From: Cryptomeria japonica | Lineage: Eukaryota > Streptophyta > Pinopsida > Cupressales > Cupressaceae | DNA: 64,000 nucleotides | Assembly: GCF_030272615.1 (NCBI RefSeq) | Contig: NC_081412.1 | Location: forward strand, 138,824,747-138,888,746 | Reading direction: 5' to 3' | Shown: positions 48,876-59,833 of the stretch, one piece after another | Layout: the number at the start of each line of letters is the position of its first letter | Numbering within the stretch: the first letter of the stretch is position 1 | Program-made: the position numbers and the translations under genes | Notes under the pieces: generated by a model | The model's input: only the letters and a program-made list of their open reading frames with translations | What the model was told of the DNA's origin: nothing | Database searches by the model: none

Positions 48876-49988
48876 ATGGAGAACTTAAGAAAATAGTTGG
48901 AAGGAGCTCTTGAAGATTTTGATGCAGAAAAATTAAAGAATATCAAACTTGAAGATGATCTGAGGACTGCTAAGGAATTCATTAAAGGACTTCAGGAGAA
49001 CCTGGTTATAGCACAAAATAAGAGAAAAGAACTTCATGAGCAAATACAGAAACATGATGATGAAAAGAAAACTCTTAGTGATATTGCAGACAAGTTGAGG
49101 CAAGAGAACACTAACATGAGAAATGAAATGCAAGACTTAACCATGAGGCTATGTAAGGATCTTGAAGACAAAAAAAAGAATGAAGAAGACTTGAATAGGA
49201 TACTTAATGATGGAGGTAATGAAAATCTGAGACTTTGTCATGAAATTGATATGCTAAAGACAAATGTGATTCACATGCAACATGATAAAGATAAGCTTGT
49301 GAGACAAGTTGGAATTCTTGAAAATGAGTTGATCACTGCAAATGAACACAAAAACAAATTCAAGAAAAGTTAAGAAAGACTTGATGACATGCTGAAAAGA
49401 CAAAAACATGATGGAGATACAATTGGACTTGGATTTGAACATGGAGAAAGTTCTGGGACTCCAAACAATCAAGATCACAGTAAACCGGTAAGACAAACTA
49501 ATGCTTATAAATTCAAGGGGAAATGTTTTAATTGCAACAATTTTGGTCATAGAGAAAATCAGTGCAGATTTAGAAATAATCAGAATACAAACTTACCCAC
49601 CGGTCAATGTTCCATATGCAATAAAGTTGGTCACAATTCATAAAATTGTAAAATGAATGTGAAATGCTATGTTTGTGGTAGATTTGGGAATTTATCTAAT
49701 CAATGCAGAACAAAAACTGGTCAAGGATATGGAAAAGCTATTTAGAGGAATACTGTAACTTGTTATGCATGTAACAAGATTGGACATATTGCAAAATTTT
49801 GTTGAAGCAAGACTATATCGGCAAACAATAAAGGATCTAATGTGAAAGGAAAAGAAAAGGTAAATGAAATAAAGAAAGAATTTTCAAAACATTGGATTAA
49901 GAAGGGAGATTAGAAAGTTGATGAATCTATCTCTACACAAGTAGAACAAAGTAACCCTCCATCGGTAGGAGATTCTTCATCTAACTAA
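48876..49988 (+). pseudogene. Element F Gag-like protein: coiled coil plus four CCHC knuckles
   Basis: A single reading frame of about 370 codons from ATG 48876 to TAA 49986-49988, broken only by nonsense codons (about 48894, 49371, 49641, 49743, 49803 and 49911) and no frameshift. Codons 1-165 are coiled coil (LEDDLRTAKEFIKGLQENL, then KLRQENTNMRNEMQDL). Four knuckles follow: 49524-49565 (CFNCNNFGHRENQC), 49608-49649, 49665-49706 (His replaced by Asn) and 49761-49802 (CYACNKIGHIAKFC). A Lys-rich tail follows. Four tandem knuckles after a long coiled coil distinguish this from the one-knuckle copia Gag in A and C. The presumed role is RNA packaging. Confidence 0.85.
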
Positions 49989-50288
49989 GGAATAATCCTT
50001 AGGGGGTATTGCAGCAAATTGAAAATCATGCATTCTACCCTCAATTGATGGGAAGAAGATACATTTCTTCTTTACCAGCAGATATGTTAAGTTTTCACTT
50101 AACTGGTGAGCATTTAATGCGGTTTTTAAAGAACTTTTTCATTATATAACACCAAAAAACCCTCATTTCAACTCACCAAGCATTCAAGCATTCAGAGAGC
50201 ACAAAATTGAGCAAGGGCATTCTAAGGTGAAGTAGCAAAGTGATTTTCAAGCATTCAAATTTCAAGTAAGAGGTATTTATCTTTTGAA
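49989..50288 (+). promoter_or_regulatory. Element F Gag-ORF2 spacer with TATA-like box and PPT-like tract
   Basis: CCTTAGGGGGTATTG (about 49997) is a PPT-like tract just after Gag. GCATTTAATGCGG (about 50110) is also found in the E spacer (about 47603). TATATAA lies at 50143-50149, about 140 bases before the ORF2 start, followed by an A/C-rich untranslated-like stretch. It is a candidate internal promoter; no direct evidence of use. Confidence 0.4.
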
Positions 50289-53200
50289 ATGGTATCTTCA
50301 TCTTCTGCACCTAAGTTTATTGCAAACCCTATTGTGGTAGAAAATGTTAAGCGCCCTAGGCCTGTGCTTAAAATCATCCCTGAAATTGCCAAGCAAGATG
50401 ATTCTATCAAAGCATTTTTGAAAATTCCGAAGGGAGTCACTTTTGCCGAAGACCCTAGAATCTACATTCACTGCAACATAGAAAATCTAGGAACCAATGA
50501 TTTGGAGAACATGTACAATGGTGTCATTACTGATGAATAAGGTTTAATCAAACTGGAGCATAAGATAGTTGAAGACTTAGGATTCATTGAGATACTAAAC
50601 ATACCCAAATTTCCTAAGGAGGTAATCCATCTAGTTCCAAGTAGAGTTCATGAAGAGTTCATGTGGCTTGACTGTGTTTTTAAAATCTCTAAGGAAGCAA
50701 TCAAGGCAGTTACTAGTTTACCCTTGACTGGTAGTAGGCCCGACAAAACTCAGAAGATACCTAACAAAGGAGTTATGGAGTTAACCAAAGCTACATCTGA
50801 TAACAAATCTCTTAGGGTTAATGACGTTACTGATCCTAATGTGAGATATGTGAGTATGGTACTTGGATACAAAGTAACTCATGCTAACAAATTGAATTCA
50901 GTTTCTAGCCTATGTATTCATAATGCATATGAGATAGTAAAGAAAAATGCTAAGATTGATGTTTGTGAATGGCTTAAAGATGAATTAATAGGCAACTTGA
51001 AAAATATCAAGGGTGACAAGAAAGGGACATTTCATTCTGGGAACCTTCTTATGTGTCTAATGCTTTACTTCACCAAAGAGATACCTGACATTGCTCATAA
51101 GCAATTTGGATATGACATCCGAGTTGGCAAACAAATCAAGAAAGCTATCACCGGTATGAACAATAACAGTGACAACATTATAATAAATTACTTCAAAAAA
51201 ATTTAGAATAAGATGAGAGCTAGAGAAAGGTTACCCCAAAGCATAGTACAGACAAGTATGACAAGCAAATCTGCTTTGTAATCAAATGTGATGAGACATG
51301 GATGGAAGCAGTTAGCCCTAGAACTATTTGGGTTACTAAAATGGGTTATAAAGTTGATTTAGACATTCTTGAAACATATGCAAAAACATTACTTGAAGCA
51401 CCTAGAGAACCAACTGAAGAAACCTTTAGAAATGCTGAGACCATTGAGAGTGTTGTTACAATGCAAAAACAGAGAAAAAGAAGAAAAAAATTATAAGAGA
51501 TGCATCCAAGATGGCGAAGGAGGTCAAAGAAAATGTGATGAACATAAGTGGTATATCCACCAGTGATCTAGAAGGATTGAAACCGGAAGCTCATGTTTCA
51601 CCGATTGTTACTTCCTCAAATACTAATAGTGGGAAAGCAATAGAGTTCAAAAGAGTAGAAAGGAGGAAGAGAAAATATTCACCGGTACCCTCTCCTTCTC
51701 CCAAAAGGACTAGAACTCTGAGGAAGAAGCAGCAGGAAATTAGGGAACCTAAAAAGAAACTAACACAAAAGAAGAAATAGAATAAGACACTGGATACCCT
51801 AACACCAGAGGAACTGGTAAATGAGATCACACAGGATGGAAATATTTGCAATGTGAATAAGTACTATCATTCCTACAAAGATTCAAACAAGGACACTATA
51901 GAGGCCAGTATAATTTTGCATTTAGATGTCTATAAAAAGGTTTTGATTGAAGGTGTAGAGGATCTACCGAATGACTTATATTTAAGGCTAGAAGCTAAAA
52001 GAATGTTAGTGATGGAATTGGATAAAAAGCTAAAACTTGAAGCATTATTGGCAGTGCACCCTGTAAACTATAGAGAGGAAATTGATGAGCTAATATCTAA
52101 GGCAAACCGGTCAGTTTTTTCCAGTGGACATCGGCAAGTAAGCCTAATGGCTGGTAGAGTTAAGGAGATTGCTAATGAGACTGTGGAAAAATGGGATTTT
52201 TTTTTTGCTGAAAAGGAAAAGAAAGAGGAAAAGGAAAGACAGAAAATACACAAATCGTTTTCTAAGGTGTATCGAAAGGACAAAGGGAAAGGCAAGATTG
52301 GTGGTGTACATGCTATAAAGGTAACAAATAACATCCCTCCACCAGCACAGGACACCCCTCCATTAACTTTAACATCACCGATACATACAAAAAATCAACC
52401 AAATAAGGCAACTGATGGAGTAACTCATGATGATACTAACCCAGACTCTGAAATAATTTTTACCATGAATGTGGATACACAGGACATAAAGATTGTTGTG
52501 GATAAAGAGACTACAGAGGTTAAGGCAGATGATGTTAAGGAAAGTAAGGTCTTTGAGATACTGACACACATTGTTGACTCTCAGAAGACTGAGATACCGA
52601 CACAAGCAGAGTGACCGAAGACTGAGAAACCAACAGAGGATAAGGTGACTAACACAGAGCAACTAGAATCAAAGAAACCGATAGTTGAAGAGGTACTAGT
52701 ATAGACTAAAAAATCAAAAGCAGAGGTACAAACACAGACAAAGGAATCGGTAGAAAATGTAAGTAAAGTGGAAGCAACTAATAGAAATAAGGAGGAAATA
52801 GTGAAGGTAATTGGGCAAACATCTGTTGAGAGGAAACCCATAGCAGAGCCAAGCACATCTACAAGTGAATTTAGACCTACTAACATAACAGAGGTTCTAT
52901 TGGATTCTATCAAGAGGATAACAGATTGTAATGCCTTATCATTTAAGGCTATTGATAACACAATACCTATTTGAAAATGATTGCACCTACCTGTAAGATA
53001 GATCACATTAATGTTTCTCTAGGTAAATTGGACACATTGCCCAAATTCATTACTAAAAATGTCATAACTATAGATAAGGTGAATGAGGATACTATAAAGG
53101 AAAGAGTAGATAAAGAGAAAGGAGAATTCTTTGAGAAAACCATCAAAAATTGTAATGAGCATATGGATTCATTATTACCGATACTCAACTCAACAATTTT

Positions 53201-53698
53201 GGAGTATAAGGAACTATATAGAGAAGCATGTAAACCTCACTATTTGATAGAGGATATTGATGAGGAAATCAAGAAGATGCAGAAAGAAATTGATGATATT
53301 GCAGATAATTTGATAGGTTCTTTGGGACTTATCTCAGTTTTCGAGCAAGAAATGACAGTTTTTGAGGAGAAGTTAGAGAAACTTGAGAAAGAGAAAGCAA
53401 GGATATGGTCAAAAGCTCAGTAACTCAAAAGTAAACTTGGTCCAAAATTGGACTGTCTCATTACTCAGTGGATTGAGCTATCAAAGGTAATAGTTCAAGG
53501 AGAACGGTCACCGAAGAAACAAATGCACTATCTAACCAACATGATCCAGTAGACTAAGACCATTCTCTCTGATAGAAAAAAATTCATGCAGAGCCTAAAT
53601 CTAGTTTTGGCACTTTTTTTAGATTGTAATCAACCAGTTATAGGCAATGAGGTAGCATTTTTGTATTCTTTGATTCTTTTTGACATCCTTTGTCATTG
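50289..53698 (+). pseudogene. Element F ORF2: roughly 1,136-codon protein of unknown function
   Basis: ATG at 50289 (TTTTGAAATGGTATCTTC). Domain A (codons about 1-310): YIHCNIENLG, RVHEEFMWLD, ISKEAIKAVTSLPLTG, VSMVLGYKVTHANKLNSVSS and CEWLKDELIGNLKNIK, then GNLLMCLML. Domain B (about 51215-51420): ARERLPQS, CDETWMEAVSPRTIWV and KMGYKVD. A Lys/Arg-rich, nuclear-signal-like linker (51640-51780) follows. Domain C (51790-52200): NEITQDGNICNVNKYY, LHLDVYKKVLIEGVEDLP and SLMAGRVKEIANETVEKW. A variable acidic/Thr linker (52210-52850) leads to domain D (52870-53698), a coiled coil containing KMIAPTCKIDHI and EEIKKMQKEIDDIADNLIG. Three frameshifts (about 51251, 51487 and 52972) and a few stops are present. 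No catalytic motif is recognised. It could be an Env-like or structural protein, or a captured gene. Confidence 0.8.
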
Positions 53699-53867
53699 AT
53701 GTCAAAGGGGGAGTAGTAGTATGGAGAAAATTAAGGAATAGTAAGGAGAAAATAAATGCACAGAGGAGATCACTTGCTCAGGGGGAGCACACTTCTTTTT
53801 GGATAGCTGTTTTGGATTTTTGTCATGAGTGTTGTCATCAATGCCAAAGGGGGAGATTGTTGGCATT
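53699..53867 (+). promoter_or_regulatory. Element F polypurine tract region
   Basis: Three tracts occur: GTCAAAGGGGGAGTAGTAG (about 53701), CAGGGGGAGCAC (about 53779) and the terminal ATGCCAAAGGGGGAGAT ending at 53867, adjacent to TGTTGG. The terminal one is the plus-strand primer. Confidence 0.82.
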
Positions 53868-54672
53868 CTACACTCTAATGAGAATAGTTGATGTTTTCAT
53901 TGATGGCAACCAACTGGCAACCAACCAGCAACAGGTTTCTACACATGCACTGACATCACAGACATCATACACCGGAAGACACCGACACCAATAGGCACTT
54001 TCACTGGCATCTAGATTACACCGGAAATGAAGTATACCGGCACTCAGACTAACATGGGATAAATTTTTTCTTATATGAATTATATTGTAATTATAATTAA
54101 TTTTTTGTAAGCCGACTTGGTATATTGTAAAGACATATATGTATGAGATCTCATAGGTCATTTTGTATGATGGTTGAATATAATCAATAGGAGATTATTG
54201 TATGAGGTGATATAGTGGACAACAAAGGTTTTGGTTAAGGTATTTGACTGATCTTAACCAGTACTGAACCAGGCATTTGAGATGCTATTTTGAGCAGTAC
54301 ATTGTATTGATTTAATTATCCATATTGTAGTCAGTGAGACTCTTTTGAGCAGTGCGCTCTAGGCACTTGGCCTATTTGCATGTGCAGGCCCCTATTGTAA
54401 GTAGTATTTATTCATATTGGTCAGTGAGTAAATATTGTGGGTCACAAATCCCACTGAGGTTTTTCCCACACTGGGTTTCCTCTTTAAAATATCTTGTGTT
54501 ATGGTGTGCATTTATGTTGTCTCTGTTATTTCTATTTATAGCACTATTTCTTGTTTACCAGTACATTGTTTTGCGTTGCAAAGTTATAAATAAGTTCAAA
54601 TATTTAACTAACTAGTTAGACACTGATTCAACCCCCCTCTCAGTGTCTTTAGGACTATTATTGAATCTAACA
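53868..54672 (+). repeat. Element F 3' LTR
   Basis: 805 bp, TGTTGGCATTCTACAC to TTGAATCTAACA. It carries TTTGCATGTGCAGGCCCC (about 54376) and GTGGGTCACAAATCCCAC (about 54437). It differs from the 5' copy by scattered substitutions and small indels. Confidence 0.92.
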
Positions 54673-57600
54673 GTATCATAGTGAAAGGAGACTTGTCCAA
54701 CTACATTGATTGCAAAATTGAGGATTTAGGATCATTGTCGATATATTCTAAATTGAAATCCCTTTGCAATGAAAATGACTTGATTCAACCAGAATATATT
54801 AGGGTTTACGAGAAAGGTTTCCATAATACAACATACTTTCTTGAAGATTTTGAAGAAGAACATATCCAAATTATTCTAAGTTGTGTTCATGGGGAAAACT
54901 TGTATTTAGAAAGGACTCATACTATAACCAAGGAAGATATTCAAGCTATAATTGGTTTTTACTCAATCGGTGAAGTAACTTAGCTGAGGCGTATTTCAAA
55001 AGAGACAGTAAACACTCTAACCAGATCAACATCTGATGGGTGTGTTTTTTCTATCAATAACATCAAAGACCCAATAGTAAAGTTGGCAGCTATGGTTATA
55101 GGCTACTGGGTATTCTATTCTAAGAGATTGAATAGTGTTCCATCAGTAGCGGTACATACTGCTTACAAGATGATAGCTGAAAATGCTAATTATGACCTAT
55201 GTGAGGCCATAAGGAGCCAATTATTGTTGAATCTTCAGTCTATCAAGAAGGATAGCAATCTAAAGTTTAAATTTGGATAGTTATTGACAAGTTTATTCTT
55301 TTATAACAAGAATTTTCTACCAGGAATAGGTGATCTTGAATGGTCTAAGGATCTACCAGTATCTACCCAGATTAAGAACAACATCAAAGCTGTGAAGAAC
55401 ACTTTCTCTGCTGCCATGAATAAATATTTCAATGAATTCTAGAAGAAAATGAGTATGAGAGTAAGATTGCCTGAGGATATGGTAAAACACTTCGCTAAGG
55501 ACATTATTTTCACAGTTACCACTGATTTCTGTTTGATGGAGGTTATTGAGCCTAGAGAAGAAGAAATGGAAGACATGAGTTATGAGGTCAACTATGACAT
55601 TGATTAGTTATGCCAATAACTTGTTGGCATATCCAGTGGACAAAAAGAAGGCAAGATTGGATATTGTTGAAGTTAAAACTAGTATTGTTCCCTCCATAAG
55701 TGATAAAATTAAAGGTAAGAAGAAGAAGGCTGAGCAAGAACTTCTGGTAATAAAAAGTACAAGAGTGACATGAAGTGTCCAAACCAAAAAGGAACCAGTA
55801 CCTAAAGTATATGCAAAGAAGGAGACTGCATCAAAGAAAAGAGGTCATAAATTAATTCTCCAAGTAGAATCTAAAGGAACTGATACTGAGGAGGAACCCA
55901 AGAGAATGAAAGCAACTGGTAAAGTAGCTAAGCAAGTGAAGGAAGTGCCAAATGAAATTGTGCCTTTTAATATCTCAACTTACAAGCTTGAGACTACCTT
56001 TGAGAGGACAATGAAGACATTAGGAAGAAACAGATTTGATAATGTCAAATATTATTTTGACTCGTTCAATGAAGATGAAAAGGAACAAATTATTCAATAG
56101 GTAATCAATTTTTGTGCCATTATAATAGATTACCTCGTGATCTTGAAAAGGATATCTTTAATTCCTTGTATACTATTCTTTTGAATAAATGGGAGGAAGC
56201 AATAAAGAAAGAAAAATAAATCATAGATGATGTATTTGTACAATATTTTCCTAAGTTGTCAAAGGATGAGCTGAATGAATTGGTTGATAAGTACAAAGTT
56301 CATTTTTCTTACAAAACAAGAAGATTGAAGCTGCTTAGTGGAAAGGTGCAACCTGTTGAGACTGAGACTCATCAGATTGCTCATAATATCCAACACATGG
56401 AAGATCTTATGCATTCCTCTAAGGATGAGAAAGATACTATTGATTGACCTGAAATGGATGAGGAAGAAATTATACAAGCTAATATTGTCTATCCTGTCAA
56501 GAAGAAGGATGAAATTATTGTCCAATGCGTCATACTTGTTGATGAGATTGAGGATGATATAGATCTATCTAGAGATATTACTGCACCAGATATGCAGCAA
56601 CCTGAAATCACTAAATCATAGGTTACTTCAGTTGAGAAATTGACAACTCAATTAGAAATGGATACTCCACCAGTCAAGGAACCACTAGTGAAACCCCATC
56701 TACCATCGGTTTCATAGGACATTCAAAAGGAATCCGTTGAAAAATTTGATACATAAATTTCTAAATAGGAAATAGAGAAAGAACAAGAGAAAGAGGAGAT
56801 TGTTAAGGTAACATCTTCTGAACCGGTAACATCATTAGTTTTACAATAGACTGATGAAGATGATGATGAATCATTAGGCATCTTAGGGCCTATAATTGTT
56901 GATAATATGAGTACATCTGAAATGTTGAAGATTGCAACTATCATGCAATCTAGGGCACATAAGAAGAGACTTAAAGAATAGAGAATAGAAGTTGAAACCA
57001 TTCAGAATGCAGTGGATATTCTAACAATTCTACTATTGAAAACTACTACAGGGCATTTGACAACACCTATTAGCAAACTTGGTCAATTAGTTGCTGATGC
57101 ATCTGACCAAATAAGTCCCTAGAAGAAGCAGTGCTAACATATGCTAAGAAGAGTTACAGGAAGAAGAGTGGAGAGCATCTTATGAAAGAGATTGATATAG
57201 GAAAAATTGCTCTATCTCTTAATAAAGATTTATTAAGGAAAGCAATTGAAAAAGGAGGGAAATATCTTTCTTTTACTTCTAATGTTTCATTCTTTTATTC
57301 TAATATCAATACCAAGTGAACTGAAATAGATCAAGAGCTAGAGAAGATATGCAATGCATATGTACCACTTCAAGACTTTATTTTTGCTTTTAGCAAATCT
57401 ATAGATGATTTGAAAAACAAGTTAGATACCTATGATCTTGAAAAAGAAAAAAGACTCCGGTCACTAAAGGAATTGAAGAGTCTAGTCACATCCCAAGTTT
57501 ATATATTCCAAAGAGCCTACAAGAATGCAGAAGCTATTTTGGCTACTCTGGAAACCTGTACACTTGATTCAATGGAAGAGTTCCATACTCAGATTATGTC

Positions 57601-57703
57601 TACACTCAAGTTCACTGAGAACTTGTTGGAGACATGGGAACATGCTTTATCTCAGATGAAAAGAAAATTTAATTCTATCTTTTATGAGACTAGCAATGCA
57701 TGA
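54673..57703 (+). pseudogene. Element E ORF2, main piece (decayed)
   Basis: It continues the N-terminal piece at 47883 and gives about 1,050 codons in total. Family motifs in order: YIDCKIEDLG (about 54705), CVHGENLYLERTHTITKEDI (about 54885), AAMVIGYWVFYSKRLNSVPS (about 55090), LCEAIRSQLLLNLQSIKK (about 55197), MSMRVRLPEDMVKHFAKDI and EMEDMSYEVNYD (about 55565). A Lys-rich linker leads to domain C (TFERTMKTLGRNRFDNVKYY, about 56000), an acidic linker, and a C-terminal coiled coil ending ...SNA at 57703. Stops are frequent. It is clearly homologous to D, F and G ORF2 but the most divergent, so the family is old. Confidence 0.77.
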
Positions 57704-57756
57704 ATCTTGATTCGGTTTTTCAATTTTTTGTATATGTAAAACATTTTGATACAAAC

Positions 57757-57806
<50 letters not shown>

Positions 57807-57993
57807 TGCTTTTCAATTTGGCATTGTTGTCAAAGGGGGAGTAGAAATATGTATGTGTGTTGTGAAAATTTTGTATGATATATGTTGTAAGGGGGAGTGT
57901 ATGTATGTGTAATATAAAAAAAATTTGTAAGCACACTTAGCGGTATTACTGTAAAATTTTCTACATGTTTCCATCAATGCCAAAGGGGGAGAT
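57704..57993 (+). promoter_or_regulatory. Element E 3' untranslated region: microsatellite and polypurine tracts
   Basis: It contains an (AC)n run of about 17 units (57761-57795) followed by (AT)n. It also contains three purine tracts: GTCAAAGGGGGAGTAG (about 57828), AAGGGGGAGTG (about 57889) and the terminal ATGCCAAAGGGGGAGAT ending at 57993. The translated His-Thr repeat here is an artefact of the microsatellite. Confidence 0.8.
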
Positions 57994-59107
57994 TGTTGGC
58001 TTCATGATGATTGTAATGATTAAACTTCATCATATGTTGTCATTGATGAAAGACATACACACACATATGCTCATATTATCTATCGGTGTAACTTCAAAGT
58101 TGTTTATATTACAACCGGTATACTAGAGGTTTATATATAACCGGTACATGGTGGCAACCGGTATATGCATGGAGACAACCAGTGATTATACTTACCTTGA
58201 CATTAATATGAAGATCCAGTGGAGATTATCAAAGGAGCATCAAAGGATAAACAGTTTATGTGTTTAACTCCAACCGATATTGATTGTTCCAACTGGTATT
58301 CATTGATTATGTGATGAGTTATCACTAGTTGTGATGAGTTGTCCTTACCGACAAGTTTTGGCGGTATTTTTGTGATGAGTTATGATTGTTTGACTAGATA
58401 CACTGCACCTAGGGAATTGTGATTTGATTTCTAGAGGCCGACATGAAATCTAAATGTCTATATATTGACATCACAATGCATTATTTTGTATGAGCAAAGG
58501 AGATATGTTATGTGCAAAGGCAGAAGTATTAAGTTGCAAAGTATGATGGTAAAGAAGTGTTGAGTGCATAGAAAAGGATCTATCCAAGCAAGTTGTGCTA
58601 TTACTAGATCACACTACCAGTTGTTTTCTAATCATTGCAATAGTCAAATCCCCTAATTGGGTAAGCTCTAATAAGCTTCATTGGACAAATCCTGTAACCA
58701 AGTGATCCATTAGTTTGGATTCAGAAATCCTCCACCAAGGTTACTCCTTACAGGGCACTACCTTTTATAGGGTATAGCTTTTAACTAAGCTTTGGGATCT
58801 TTAATAGGATTTGCTCCTAGCAGAGCACTTTGTAGACCTTAACCAGTCAGTTATCTATTACTATAGATAGTTAACTTGTGAGTCCCATCTCACCATGGTT
58901 TTTTACCTATTTGGGTTTTCCATGTATAAACTCTTGTGTTATGGTGGATGTTATACTTATTGTGAATGTTGTTATATCATTTTGGATTGCATGCATATTG
59001 TTTAACAAACTTATTAAGTATTTATACTAGTCAGTGTTTAAAGTAGTTTTGTTTTTGGTGTCACTAATTCAAAACCCCCCCCCTCTCAATGCTTTACAAG
59101 TCCATCA
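57994..59107 (+). repeat. Element E 3' LTR
   Basis: 1114 bp, TGTTGGCTTCATGATG to ACAAGTCCATCA, aligning throughout with 44961-46049. The right target copy GTATC follows. Confidence 0.92.
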
Positions 59108-59833
59108 GTATCATCATTTAATTTTTATTGATGAAGAAAATAGAAGGGAAGAGCTACAGGAGGAAGTAATGTATCCTTCTTTCAAAAACTCCCTTCCTAA
59201 AGGAGATGGTATGCAATCTCAAATGGTTTCTCCTCAATTCCCTGTGACTAATGGAGTCTAATGAAAATTTGGGTAAGTTGCCTTCCCAATTTACTTGTAT
59301 CCCTAGTGACGAATTCCTCTGCACAAGAAATGAAGAAATTACCACATTTAGATTAGATCCCATGTTCTTAGAATGTTATACTCCAAAATCAAGACAAGCA
59401 TATGCATATAAAAATATTACCTCATCTTGCACTTTGTAGAAAGAATGTTTGAGTTCTAACACTTCCTCTATATATTCAAATGATATTATTGAAGTCATGA
59501 TCAATACAAAAATAGACAGTTTCACTAATGTTACATATGAAGTCATCAAAGAAGTGGAATATGATGAAGAGTGGTTGTTTGGGTTTGAGTATGTTTCAAA
59601 AAAATTCATATACTTCATCAATCTAAAATCAGGCATAGAAGTAATTGTGTTATAGTGGTTATATACAGCTTCATATTCTAGCCACAACCAACTATTTTGT
59701 AAAGTTTCATATTTCTCTCAGCTTATTGATGGGTTCATTGAGAAGTTTTGGGTATTTCTTAAGGTGGGCTTTTTTGCAAGGTGTGCACCCTTGGTCTCCT
59801 TGTGTTGTGCAGCACATCGATCAGGTTTGTGAC
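59108..59833 (+). pseudogene. Gypsy element H continuation, then anonymous flank
   Basis: Immediately after element E, broken frames (FIDEENRREELQEEVMYPSF at about 59130, then Ser/Asn-rich fragments to about 59655) plausibly continue the post-protease region of gypsy H interrupted at 44960. No diagnostic motif is seen. From about 59660 to 59833 I see nothing recognisable. GTGAC at 59829-59833 may be the target duplication of element G. Confidence 0.4.

Larger units (their letters stand above)
48000..54672 (+). mobile_element. Element F: LTR element with Gag and ORF2 but no pol (best preserved)
   Basis: Two 805-bp LTRs (48000-48804 and 53868-54672) bound a 5.06-kb interior with Gag-like frame, ORF2 and PPT. 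Left flank GTGTA and right flank GTATC are an imperfect duplication; the host ORF2 of E reads through once F is removed. No protease, integrase, RT or RNase H motif is found in any frame. It shares its LTR type with G and is the best reference copy for the family. Confidence 0.9.
44961..59107 (+). mobile_element. Element E: LTR element with Gag and ORF2 but no pol, host of F
   Basis: LTRs are 44961-46049 and 57994-59107, flanked by GTATT (44956-44960) and GTATC (59108-59112), a near-perfect duplication. The interior has a PBS, a coiled-coil/CCHC Gag-like frame, and ORF2 that is split by element F. No pol motif is found in the roughly 5.3 kb of non-F interior. It is the most diverged member of the D-E-F-G group, with a different LTR family (TGTTGGCTTGATGATG start). 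Confidence 0.87.

Noticed and set aside
57700-57912. Frame with His-Thr repeats
   Set aside because: Product of the (AC)n microsatellite in the 3' untranslated region of element E.
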